DNA from: Helicoverpa zea
Taxonomy: Eukaryota; Arthropoda; Insecta; Lepidoptera; Noctuidae
Direction: 5' to 3'
Length of the DNA stretch: 64,000 nt
Assembly (NCBI RefSeq): GCF_022581195.2
Contig: NC_061456.1
Coordinates: forward strand, 6,388,501-6,452,500
This document shows, in pieces, positions 53,801-64,000 of this stretch (the first letter of the stretch is position 1; each line of letters opens with the position of its first letter). Under the pieces are notes generated by a model. The model did not search any database. It was not told the origin of the DNA and was given only the letters and a program-made list of their open reading frames with translations. The translations under genes were made by a program, and so were the position numbers.

Positions 53801-55979
53801 CAGAAAAGACAATGCTTTAGTACGTTCACCTGAAATTCAGGCAAAAGTAAATTCCGTTGATAAGCCAATCAAGGATATTTCAGAATATTTAGATTCTGCC
53901 GCTGGCGAACCACTGCGTACTTACATCGATGGCTTTGAAAGTAAATTAAAAGATAGCCTAAATGTTAGTACGGAGCTTACGGTTTTCAATCCTACTAGTA
54001 TATCACCCTGCTCACCACGAATGACATCTGAAAGAAATGAAGTATTGCAAAGACTTAATAGATCAAAATATGAAGAAAATTCGACGAGCAGAGAAATAAC
54101 AAGGCCTACGAGTTTTCCAAAATCACCTAATGTCTTTACTGAACTGAGTCCTATTGATCTTTCTCCTTGTAATTGTGGCATAGGTCATAAACCTCCTTAT
54201 GATTACGATTTTGAAACAAATTTCAAACGGCCGGCTGTAGATGAGCCTATATCTAGACCCCCAGATATTATAGACAGCTTCACGATGTATGCTAACTTTG
54301 TGCCTGACATAGATTTATCTGATAAAAATATCTCCGATATCGAAAGTCCACCGGGAAGTCCTGGTGCTGAAAGTATTATAGTGAGTGAAGACGAACCACC
54401 AATACCTTTAAAAATTGATAAATACTTTGAGCATAGCCCGGAATTCTTTGGAGCACGAGTCACAGACCCAAATAGTGTAGATATTCCAAATCGGCGCTCC
54501 ACTAAAAGACTTTCCAGGCTGCCAAAAAAACCTGACTCTTTGACTTTACAAAGTAGCCATAATGAGAAACTTATTAAGGAGGAAGCAGAAAGAGCATCAT
54601 CATTACCACAAAGTCATAGTTTTGCTAAGAAAATATCTGATTCAGACTTAAAAGAAACAAGTGATCTGTTTAGTGCGGCAAAACGAGAAACTCCGGAGAT
54701 AACCAAAGAACAAAAAGATATATTTTCCCCCAAAGATTACATTTTGCAAACTGGGAGGAAAAATAGTGAACGGGCTCTACAAATAATTCAAGAGAACTCA
54801 AAAATTTTGAGCAGGATATTAACAAAACAAAATATAACTGAAGCGAAGAGCCCTACTAGTAAATATCAAGTAACAAAAAGTGATGAAAATGTTCTCGATA
54901 AACAACGAAATATTTACTCTAAAATCGCTCCAGAAAAAACTGCTGAGAGTAAGCTTATTGATTCACCTTTACTAAAAGAATCTACCTCGGATTCATTAAT
55001 AGGCTATAGAAAAAGAAATGTCAATGATGGAGCAACTGAAACTGATTTTGTGAGAATACGACCTATTTCTATAGATGATCCTTTTTCCTTAGAAGTGCGG
55101 GGTTCATCCACCAGGGAAGAAGAGTTTTCTATAAAAAACACAAAAAGTCCCAGTAGTGAATGTTTAGGTAATAAGACCGATTTATATGGATGGGAAAATA
55201 AGGGGTTTTTAGCTAAAAGCTTTTTGGAGAAAACTGATAATTTTGATTATGATTACAAAAGAAAAGCCAGTGATCTTTCTAGTTACGGTGACGCATCAAA
55301 TAAAGACCTCAAGCCTGTTACATCTTCTGAATGGACTCGGCATTCATTTTCAGGTGAGTCCAAGCCATCAGTTACTTTGCCATCTACGGAGCCGAAAGAT
55401 ACCTCAACGTATGATAAACGTTACACTTCAGATGACTACAATTACCCATTTTCAAGTAAATATAACGACTTCGTGTTGTCTAAAGTAAGTGATATTTGTA
55501 GCAAAACTGTCAACCAAGGACCCAAAGTTTGCGAAAATATATCTAAGACTGATACCAGCCAAGTTAGTGACTTTGCTCATGTTGTGACTTCCTCTATTAG
55601 TTTCACGTATGAACCTTCAGTAGAAGACGACTCACCTACGGGAGCGAAAAGCAATTCAAGTGATACATTGTGTCAAATCACGTCGTTAGATCAAGTGTCT
55701 ACGCCAATATCGCCTAAGATGTTTCCTCGAGATACTCCCACTATTCCGAAAGACTACACAGAAAAAAGTGATAGAACCAAAGTAGAGTCAGACGATACTT
55801 GCAGTGCTATCACTTCGCTGATCGAGACGGACACACTGTCGTCGCTGTCGTACCCCCGCAGTCCGTCGACGGGGTCCTACCATCCCTTTCCCACGCGCCC
55901 CGTGCTCCGCATGCCTAAAGAGTTAGGAGTGCGATTGGGTATGTACCCTAAAGATGTGATCAATTCCCCATCAAAATGA
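44891..55979 (+). CDS. TBC1D30-like Rab GTPase-activating protein, about 1501 aa
   Basis: TBC1D30 is a Rab GAP reported to act on Rab8 and limit ciliogenesis. Exons: 44891-45076, 45493-45590, 45881-45966, 46333-46485, 48965-49104, 50546-50671, 51086-51177, 51265-51358, 51456-51612, 51785-51956, 52501-52717, 52836-52928, 53002-53149, 53236-55979; all phases agree. N-terminal family blocks are VEDLLDELYS and the coil RVRDRLRRQQNRLCAAF. The TBC domain spans about 209-435, with the catalytic Arg in KDLHRTG (near 267) and Gln in GYCQGFN (near 303), then FTMQWFLTLYATWLP. A coiled block LKRQYARLRERQ follows. The last exon encodes about 914 residues: VNNLLLGKS, a long Ser/Thr-rich disordered stretch, and the ending YHPFPTRPVLRMPKELGVRLGMYP, which parallels the vertebrate C-terminal PFP..LGLYG block. 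An AATAAA is at 56462. Confidence 0.9.
47130..47663 (+). promoter_or_regulatory. Candidate internal promoter of TBC1D30 short form
   Basis: A GC-richer region of about 500 bases within the fourth TBC1D30 intron lies immediately before the alternative first exon. It holds many CG steps and no sustained coding frame. Two short upstream ATGs (47625 and 47642) precede the coding ATG out of frame. Its role as a promoter is inferred from position. Confidence 0.35.
47664..47721 (+). CDS. Alternative first coding exon of TBC1D30 (short isoform)
   Basis: The exon encodes MSALLNSLRSLAGASKPGS and ends in phase 1 at GTACGT. Joining to 48965 gives ...PGS-A-GESGARFGVTPG, in the same frame as the long form, whose exon 46333-46485 also ends in phase 1 and joins to give LLRHI-T-GESGARFG. 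The isoform would have about 1346 residues. An in-frame TGA upstream with no ATG between supports this start. As I recall the vertebrate gene, it has a short isoform whose alternative first exon also joins just before the block preceding the TBC domain (VDTKLKF), so the arrangement looks conserved. Confidence 0.6.
48860..48900 (+). repeat. Poly-T run after a GC-rich islet, possible retroelement trace
   Basis: A GC-richer non-coding block at about 48775-48880 (containing CCCCGGCCATGGTAACTC and GTAGCCCCGGCAGGC) ends near a run of 13 T. It sits just before the 48965 exon acceptor. The pattern suggests an old SINE-like insertion, but no family was recognised and no duplication found. Confidence 0.2.
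49907..49935. repeat. Opposed AC/GT microsatellite hairpin
   Basis: ACACACACACAG at 49907-49918 and its exact reverse complement at 49924-49935 enclose a five-base loop. It lies in the TBC1D30 intron 49105-50545. Opposed dinucleotide runs like this are unusual and unstable. Confidence 0.75.
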
Positions 55980-56808
55980 GAATTAACTTATAGGTTACCA
56001 ATAGCAAACGACACTATTTCTAAGGTTTTTTGAGGCTTAAACATACAAGATCAAGTTTATTATGCAATTTTTTTAGGTATTTTTTCTTCTTTCATCAGAG
56101 TAAGATAAAACTCCATCACAGACTTTTAGAATTGTATTGTTTTAATTTAGTTTTATGATTTACATATTATGTTACCAAATTATATATTTTGAATGTAAAA
56201 CTTATCTGCTGCTAGATATTAAATTTAAGTATTTGTTTTGTTTTAAAGCTTGGAAGCTAAAATGTTGCTCTATTAATATTACAGTTTAGAAATATTATAC
56301 GTACATTTGAAATACAAAATGTTTCACTAAATATAAAGCGCTTGCGAGAAGTTTACAAATTAATATTGTTATGTAATGTGAAACTTTGGTATTTCAAATA
56401 GTAATTTGAGCTAGTAACAAAACAAACACGTTGCCTTGAATCCAATTTAAATGTTATGCGTAATAAATAATAATCCTTCGCAATATTAAAATATTTGTAC
56501 AATAATAAGGTAGATAGATTACTGTTTGAAGTCAATATAATTTACGGCAATTACTTATTTGTACTGCTATAGAATAATATGCAAAGTGAAGAAGATTATG
56601 TTGTTAGAAGACAATATTTTATTCTACAACAGTATTGAGAAAATATACATAATGCGACAGATGGTTTATTCTTTCATTATTAATTTATCACACCCTTAAG
56701 TAACATAAAATAAAAATAATACAAAACATTTGGGATATAAGAGGCTAAAAACATTTCGTTTTTATTTAATGTCATCCCATAAATTAATTTAAATACATTG
56801 CAGATAGC
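55980..56808. other. Convergent 3' interval of TBC1D30 and GLDC
   Basis: About 830 bases separate the two stop codons. Plus-strand AATAAA at 56462-56467 suits TBC1D30, and minus-strand AATAAA at 56761-56766, about 45 bases past the GLDC stop, suits GLDC. The DNA is AT-rich with no coding frame. The two 3' UTRs may come close to one another or overlap. Confidence 0.5.
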
Positions 56809-59800
56809 TTAGAAATCGTCCAGCACCGGTGGGCACGTACACACAAGATGTTTGTCTCCATACATGTCATCAATACGACCCACAGTGGGCCAAATTTTCG
56901 TTTCTCCTTTCACAAATGGCTGCAACAAAAATATTAACATCTTACACTCTTTAGAAAATGGAAGACCAAATAGAATTTAAAAAGATGGAAGGATTATCTT
57001 ACCGCTGGGAATGCAGCCTGTTGACGGCTGTACGGGCGATTCCAGTCTTCAGAAATGACTTCCTCTTGCGTATGTGGAGCCATCTAAAAACACAAAATAG
57101 AACATAAAGAAATGATGAACAATAGGAAAAGCACCTATGTATGACAAAATTGTATATACAGAATGACCTTTAAGGGATTTAGACGCTTGTCCATATTTCC
57201 ATCTTCAATGTCTTTGATTTCCTTTCTAATTGCGATCAGAGCTTCACAGAAGCGGTCCATCTCCTGAAGATCCTCAGACTCCGTGGGCTCTATCATTAAA
57301 GTGCCAGCCACTGGCCACGACATTGTAGGGGCGTGGAAACCTTGAAAACAAGAATAAAATATTATGGATTTCAGAACTTTCAAATCGTAAATGCCAAATT
57401 TTACAGGCCCATAAAACCACAATAGAAATACAGTTTCAATTCTGGCGCATACCGAAGTCCATAAGTCTTTTCGCAATGTCGCCAGGCTCTATATTGGCAG
57501 TCTTCTTCAAATCCCTGACGTCGATGATAAATTCGTGTGCCACAAGACCTCGTTCGCCCTTGTACAAAGTTTTGTAATGGCCCTCTAGTCGTTTAGACAT
57601 GTAGTTCGCGTTTAGAATAGCCACCTGAGTAGCACGCCTCAATCCTTTGGGACCCATCATCTAAAACATAAATTTTGGTTTATTCTGGGCTCTCATAAGC
57701 TTAATAATAAAATGAAACTGTATTTATACTCCCAGAGCCTACCTTTCTTACATGGTTAAATTGGAGACTAAACAATACAAGCCCTTGTGCCAAAGAAACG
57801 TGCTTTTCAACATTTGAGACACCTTACAATCGTTATTTGTTCCTTACCTTAATATAAGCCCAGGAAATAGGTAGGATAGCCGATGATCCAAACGGTGCAG
57901 CACTCACAGATCCGAAACTATGAGCTGCGTCACCCAAGTCTGCTAATGGATCAACAACAGGATGTGACGGCAAGAATGGTGCCAGGTGAGCTTTCCTAAA
58001 CAAAGAGCAGTTGTTATCATCATGCCATTGATTTACACCTAACAAAATTGTTTTGGTAACAGAGTCACAAAATCCATGCATTTCACGTGCTATTCTGAAA
58101 CTTTCGTCGCTTCTTACCCACCAATCTCGTTTAGACGTACATCAGAGGTAGGTTTCCAGGGTTATTACTGCTTATATCAAGTTTAACTTATAGTATACAG
58201 CTGTTTGTTATTTGTATCAAATAAAATAAAAGAAAACTAACACTCCAATGGGTCCCATGCCAGGACCTCCACCGCCATGAGGGATGCAGAACGTTTTGTG
58301 TAAGTTTAAATGTGACACGTCACTGCCGTAGTCTCCAGGTCGGCAAAGGCCCACCTGTCAAACAATATAGGTATTCATAAGATCTATTTTAAAATTAATA
58401 ACATTTTCTATGGCAAACATCATTATAGCCACGGACGAACAAATAACCCACCCAAATTACCTTTTAACTTTCTCGATTTAACGAAGTCATAAATTGGACA
58501 ATATGCCCAAAATGCAGCCCATAAAAACGTTGATATTGACTCCATAAGAAAGGCATTTCAAAATATTTACGATTCGTTTGGCGCTTAAAACAGTTCATAG
58601 CTACTAATTTCGGCACAATTTGATCGAAATTCGCGCATCAATAAAACCTACTCCCCATTTAGCACGTAACAGGGGAAAATTCTCGTTTCAAAACAAAATT
58701 TTGTGAAAGATAAATAATAATGTTTTGAAACATTCGCTTTGAGCCCCATGGAAAATAATAACTGAGATTTATTAAGCTGCATTAAAATCCAAAATACCTG
58801 TGCGTTCATATTGGCTCCGTCCAGGTACACTTGGCCACCGTGTTTGTGCACCAACTCACACACATCAGCTGCACGCTCCTCAAATACTCCGAAGGTACTC
58901 GGGTAAGTCAACATCAGACATGATATATTCTCGCTGTGCTCCTCTACCTGAAATATCGTAAACATTTTAGATAGGTAGGTAGGTGCTGGTCTGTTGTCTA
59001 CGTAACACGATGCAACAAAACCCAGGGTTTTCCATGAAGATTTGCTATATCCTAATACTAAATAAATAATAACTCCGGATACAGATCATATTTCCAAGTT
59101 TAGTCTTCTCATAAATAGGCAGCTGGACATATGTAAGAGTTCTTACCTTCTCTTTAAGATGTGCCATATCTATGTCACCAGAGGGAGTAACTCGTATGGC
59201 GCAGACGCGCATACCGGCCATGTGCGCAGACGCAGGGTTGGTGCCGTGCGCGCTCACCGGGATCAGGCAGATGTTACGCTTTGTGTCACCACGGAACTCG
59301 TGGTAACGCTTTATTGTACGCAAACCCGCGTACTCGCCTTGAGCACCACTGAAAAATACAAATTTAAAAGTAATATTAAACTGCATGTATAAGAATTTTA
59401 CAAAAAATATATAGACAAGCATATATTATATATTCTACCTCCATCACTAGACACTGCATGAAATGAGAAGATTGTGATAATCGCTTTCGACTCACCTGTT
59501 AGGTTGGAAAGAGACGCGATCGTATCCTGTAACGGCACAGAGATCACGAGCTAGCTCTTCAAACAACTGATGGTATCCTTTACACTGGTCTAGTGGAGCG
59601 AACGGGTGGATGTCAGTAAAGTGCTTGAATGAACACGGCATCATCTCCGTTGTAGAGTTCAGCTTCATCGTACAAGATCCCTGCAGGTGGTAACAGAGTA
59701 AAGTCATTCAATAAAACATACATAATCACGTTCAAATAAACTGATAAAGACCCCCACGAACTTCTCACGTTAACTTGTTATTTACTAACATCGTGATAAA

Positions 59801-62462
59801 CTTTTGATTGTGTTAATGATTTTTTTAAAGGTCAACCGATAAGGACATTCTAATTGAAGTTCGCCACATGATATTTAAACGAACTTACCAATGGAATCAT
59901 CGAATGAACTAATGACACATCTTTGTTCTCAAGGCGCTTCATGTAGCGGACTATTCTTGTTTCGGAGTGATGCATATTGAAGACAGGGTGGGTTAGATAT
60001 GGAGATGTTCGTCTGAATGGGCCTTGTTGCACGCTACGGCTTCTTACGTCATCACATTTTGTTACCTGCAAATCATTAAAGGATATGTTCACAGTAAACG
60101 GGAACGTTAACAACATGTCGTCGTCTGCTTTTCTTCAATCAAAAATCGAATATTGTACAATTTTACTACGCATTTGATAGTTGTTCATTTACGTTACATT
60201 AACATGAGGGAGATGACGTGTTTCTCAAGTTTACCTCTTCAACGGGTTTGGCATCGAAAATCCACAGCAAGTCATTAACGTCTTCCATTGTAGTAGTCTC
60301 ATCCAGGGCTACTCCTACAGCACCATCATCAAAATACCTAAGGTTGATCTTCTTCTGTTGTGCGCGTGACTTGATCGCACTGGCATCGTGTTCAGAATGA
60401 GGGACTACGTGGAGTGTGTCAAAATAGACTTCGTTGGATTGTTTGTGACCACGTTCCCTTATTCCTGAAATATTATGAACATAATTATGAATTGTTCATC
60501 TACTTTTCAGTACTAAATGGTAATGAATAATGTGTTAAAAATATTTAAGTTTTAATACTCTCTTACCGTGGTCTAGTACAAGAGTCGCATTATGAACTCT
60601 AGTCGCGATGTCTCTCAAACCTTGCGGGCCGTGGTAGACTGCATACATAGCAGACATATTGGCTAACAGCGCTTGTGCTGTACAAATGTTAGAAGTCGCC
60701 TTGTCCCTACGTATGTGCTGTTCTCTTGTTTGAAGTGCTAACCTAAAATTCATTGAGGTTATTCGGGTCGGATTGAATGTAAGTTGTTTTTATTGATAGA
60801 AAATTTTACTGTTAGTGATATTCTCTGGTACCTGTAAGCATCTCTTCCAGTAGCATCTCTAGTAACTCCAACCATACGGCCAGGCATCAGACGAACTAGC
60901 TGATGCTCGGCCGCGAAGAAACCGGCGTGTGGTCCTCCGTAGCCTAGGGGAACTCCCAATCGCTGCGATGTACCAACTGCGAGGGCAGCGCCACATTCCG
61001 CCGGCGGTCGCAAAAGAGCGAGTGCTAACAAATCCGTTGCCACCACCACTAATGTCTGTAAATTGTATTTTTTTTATGAATGAAATTGGTTTATTTATAG
61101 TACTTGATGGACACAGCATGTTTGAAACTTACACCATGTTCATGTGCAGCAGCCGCCAGTCCAGAATAATCATATACCAAGCCCCTTGTATCTGGGCACT
61201 GTAGCAACACTGCAGATATGTCTCTCTGAGCGAAGTCCACTTGTCGAACATCCGGTACCACGCTGACTTCTAGTCCCAAAGCATCGAGACGAGTTTGTAC
61301 TACAGCTAACGTTTGTGGGTGCAGCCTCTCTGATACTACGAATTTCATTCGCTTGTTTAACCTGTTGGATTATCGACATTTCACAACAATTGGCTTTCAA
61401 ACCAACGGGATATTTTAGGTACGAAAAATAGTTGCAGAGCAGATTAGTTTCGTTTCCAATTATTTAATAAAACATGCCTTGACCTTTTATCAACATTAGA
61501 TGTATGTATATATTTTGTAGTATGAAAAGGTAGTAACTTTAACAATTATTAATTACATGAGTTAGTTTTACCTATGACAAAGAGATAACGCTTCAGCTGC
61601 AGCGGTGCCCTCATCAAGCAATGATGCGTTAGCGACGTCTAATCCAGTGAGGTCGCTGACCATAGTCTGATAATTCAGGAGACTCTCTAATCTTCCTTGT
61701 GCGATTTCTGGTTGATACGGGGTATATTGTGTAGTCCTGTCAAAGTTAACAAGGGCATTTTTAACTGCGTCAATTTGGAAAAAAACCTGTTGTCGCAAAG
61801 TATGGTAAATATAGGTAGAGTTAAAACAAAGTTGAAGAATAATTACCATCCTGGATTTTCGAATAAATTGCGCATAATGCTGTGTGGGACACAGCAGTTG
61901 TGATAACCCATGCCTATGTAAGACCGCCATATTTGATTTTTCTCTGATATTTTACGAACGGTTTCAATAAGATCGTGTTCACCTGAAATACAACAGTTAT
62001 TGATTAATGACCTGAACTGAACAAATAATCGCAGTACATTGCCAATTAATATTCTAAATGATTACTCACTCATAGGTTCACTGATGTCCATGAGACCATG
62101 AAGCTGAATTTTTTGTGGTACTGCATCGTCCGTTAATTGATCTAAGCTCTAAAATTAAAATGAAGGCAAAATAATGAATAATAATCAATGGAATATTAAC
62201 ATCGCTATAGGATATGAGCACTGATTCTAAGTGTGTTACTTGCCTTATAACCGAGCGAATCCAACATAGTCACTACATCTTGATCTCTAGGTCCTATATG
62301 CCTGCTAGGGAAGTCTACACGTTCAGGAAATAAACTATCTGACTTTGTTGTTTGCGTAATACATCGAACACCATTTTTCCACAATTTTTCATTAGAAAAA
62401 CCTTTTTGCAAATTATCAAGTGCGTTTTTCGGCGCTAAACCGCGTTTAATAAATCTGTACAT
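56809..62462 (-). CDS. GLDC: Glycine dehydrogenase (decarboxylating), P-protein, 1001 aa
   Basis: This is the PLP enzyme of the mitochondrial glycine cleavage system: it decarboxylates glycine and passes the aminomethyl group to lipoylated H-protein. Eighteen exons keep phase (minus strand): 62244-62462, 62070-62148, 61847-61982, 61572-61736, 61133-61361, 60832-61055, 60567-60742, 60235-60464, 59889-60065, 59496-59680, 59147-59348, 58798-58947, 58242-58354, 57848-57995, 57453-57660, 57168-57340, 57003-57083, 56809-56919. The first 40 residues are Arg/Lys-rich, like a mitochondrial presequence. Motifs: GYHNCCVP, REQHIRRDKATSNICTAQ, SCTMKLNST, SAHGTNPASAHMAG, then NLHKTF with the PLP lysine at 744 and HGGGGPGMGP, then FHAPTMSWPVAGTLMIEPTE, ending VCTCPPVLDDF. 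Length is close to human GLDC. An in-frame TAA precedes the ATG by three codons. Intron 1 uses a GC donor. Confidence 0.97.
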
Positions 62463-63396
62463 TTTTAATTGTTAACAAATGTGCAACAACTAATATGTAT
62501 TAACCATTTTATTGTCCGACTTACGAAAGCGACAGTAATGTACTGATAGAGAGGTCAAAACGTCTCTCAAGTACAGAAGATAAGGAGAATAAGTAAATAT
62601 TATAATGATTGTTTGTAGTACACAATTGTAGTCATAAACCGGGTCATTATCGTTCTTGGTATTATTGACTCCATTTAATAATGACGACATACAAGTAATA
62701 GCTTAGAAAATAATATTTACTAGATCAAGAATGTCTGACTTATGTACGATACCTATGCAATAAATATATGACTCTTCTTTTAAAGGCAAGTGTGAAAAAA
62801 AGAAAATACACTACTCACTTGTACCTTTCTTAAGATGAGCTAAATTTTTTCCCATATTTTCTCCATTTGTTTTCTTCTTGTTAATTTATGTTTTCTTTTC
62901 TTGTTTTTTTTTTTTTTTGCTATATACAATAAGTGTTACGATAATTTTCCTCGGAAATACAGCTTCTTGAGAAACGCTTAAGAAAATACTCCATGAAAAA
63001 TTTCCTGAGTGTGTGCAATTCTTAACATAGGCTTTAAACTTGTACATGATTTTAAATTATAAAGTGTTTTATGGTTATTACAAACTGAATCATATTGATG
63101 CACCTACCTATTCGATTTAATTAGGTACCTACCTACTAGTCTTCATAAATTACTAAGTACCTATTTATTAGATACGCTTCCTTCATACTTAGTTACGAGA
63201 AGATCATTAGCGGAAGAGGAACTTTCACCATGGTCTTTAGTTTATTTAAACACAGGAACATAAACGTCATAATCACAGTTCTCACTTTCGTCTATAAAGC
63301 CCGTATCTATGTTTTAAAAAAGTTATGGTACTTATCGGTACTTATTAACTTCTCATTCAAAGACGTTAAGCTACTGTGGCTTTCTTTTTAATGTTA
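62463..63396. promoter_or_regulatory. 5' flank of GLDC
   Basis: The AT-rich stretch upstream of the GLDC start contains a homopolymer of about 17 T near 62905-62920. No TATA-initiator pair or gene was recognised. The minimal promoter probably lies within the first few hundred bases before 62463, which is inference from position only. Confidence 0.3.
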
Positions 63397-63732
63397 GGGT
63401 GCGTCCACATCTGGCGAATGTGCCGCGAATGCGCAGCTCGCGAGCCGTTTGCGACCTGCCCGCGAGCTGCGCGCGTGCAGTCACTGCAATAGCTTGGTGC
63501 GCCTCTTTAGCGCAACTCATGCAAGGCTCGTATAGAGCGCGCGAGCGGTTCGCGATCTGCGCGCACTCAGTTCTCGCCCTTACAGTTCCGTTTATTATTT
63601 AATAAAGAGCGCGTCGCGCGCCGCCTGCGCGCAGATCGTGTACGGCGCTTAGGTCGCGCGCGAACTGCGCGTGGGCGGCGCAGAAGCGGCGCACGAACAA
63701 AAATGCACGCGCACAGCTCGCGGGCAGGGGCC
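63397..63732. repeat. GC-rich inverted-repeat element
   Basis: The block starts with TTAGGGTGCGTCCACATCTGG and is extremely rich in GCGCGC, in sharp contrast to its AT-rich surroundings. Positions 63455-63479 match the reverse complement of 63704-63728 at 24 of 25 bases, so it is a foldback or MITE-like element. The opening motif resembles a repeat seen widely in moth genomes, from memory. The right boundary is not certain because another repeat-like block begins there. Confidence 0.6.
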
Positions 63733-64000
63733 CGATTCTCCTAAGTTACTAATGTCAAAATCGAATAGAAATCTAATCGCAATATGATCGCAATAGCAGT
63801 TTTAACCATATCAGGCATTCTGCTACTAATAAAAGACCAATCGTATTCGATTGACATTTGATTGGTGTGCGATTGGTCTGCTATTTTGGTGATTTTGGTC
63901 AATACGGTAGTTTGCTGTACAATCATTTTGCAATCGTAAATCATTTGCAGACAAAATGATTCATTATTGAATGACAGAAAAGGATAAAAACGTTTATTTC
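63733..64000. repeat. Repeat-like AT-rich block running off the window
   Basis: Starting at CGATTCTCCTAAGTTACTAA, the block has multiple variants of the words AATCGAAT, AATCGCAAT and GATTG on both strands, which is typical of a degenerate dispersed element. It continues past the window end, so no termini or duplications can be tested. Confidence 0.35.

Noticed and set aside
1..64000. tRNA genes, CRISPR arrays, bacterial or viral genes
   Set aside because: No paired A-box and B-box with cloverleaf, no regularly spaced repeats, and no such proteins were seen.

Overview
The window is eukaryotic nuclear DNA, almost certainly from a moth or butterfly. It is AT-rich, with GT-AG introns, tetranucleotide runs of the TAGG/GGTACCTA kind, a decayed RTE-type LINE tail, small MITEs and an intact hAT transposon. 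The proteins encoded are animal proteins that look closest to insect orthologues. No prokaryotic or viral gene was seen.

Layout. Bases 1-31339 hold no gene that I can defend and are most simply read as the 5' part or a giant intron of synapsin. They contain scattered inverted repeats, GC-richer islets and two weak exon candidates. Bases 31340-33786 (+) carry the last six coding exons of synapsin, including the second half of the ATP-grasp-like domain C and the complete conserved C-terminal domain E; the N-terminal half is not recognised in the window. Bases 37671-41016 (-) encode a three-exon, 127-residue PIERCE1/PIERCE2-type protein, a microtubule inner protein of cilia and flagella. Bases 41666-44484 are a complete hAT transposon with 14-bp inverted termini, a perfect 8-bp target duplication and an uninterrupted two-exon transposase. 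Bases 44891-55979 (+) encode a TBC1D30-type Rab GAP of about 1501 residues, with an internal alternative first exon at 47664. Bases 56809-62462 (-) encode the complete 18-exon glycine decarboxylase P-protein (1001 residues). The right end is a GC-rich inverted-repeat element followed by another repeat-like block.

The genes alternate in orientation: synapsin and the PIERCE gene converge, PIERCE and TBC1D30 diverge, TBC1D30 and GLDC converge. The most interesting arrangement is the divergent pair. Both genes have cilium-linked families, and the DNA just upstream of the PIERCE start codon carries a 14-bp sequence that fits the RFX X-box consensus exactly. The hAT element has inserted between this site and TBC1D30, stretching a head-to-head interval of about 1 kb to 3.9 kb. 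GLDC is a mitochondrial housekeeping enzyme with no evident functional link to its neighbours.

Limits: exon borders were assigned by eye from splice consensus, phase and protein family memory, without alignment software or transcripts. UTRs and transcription starts are not mapped.
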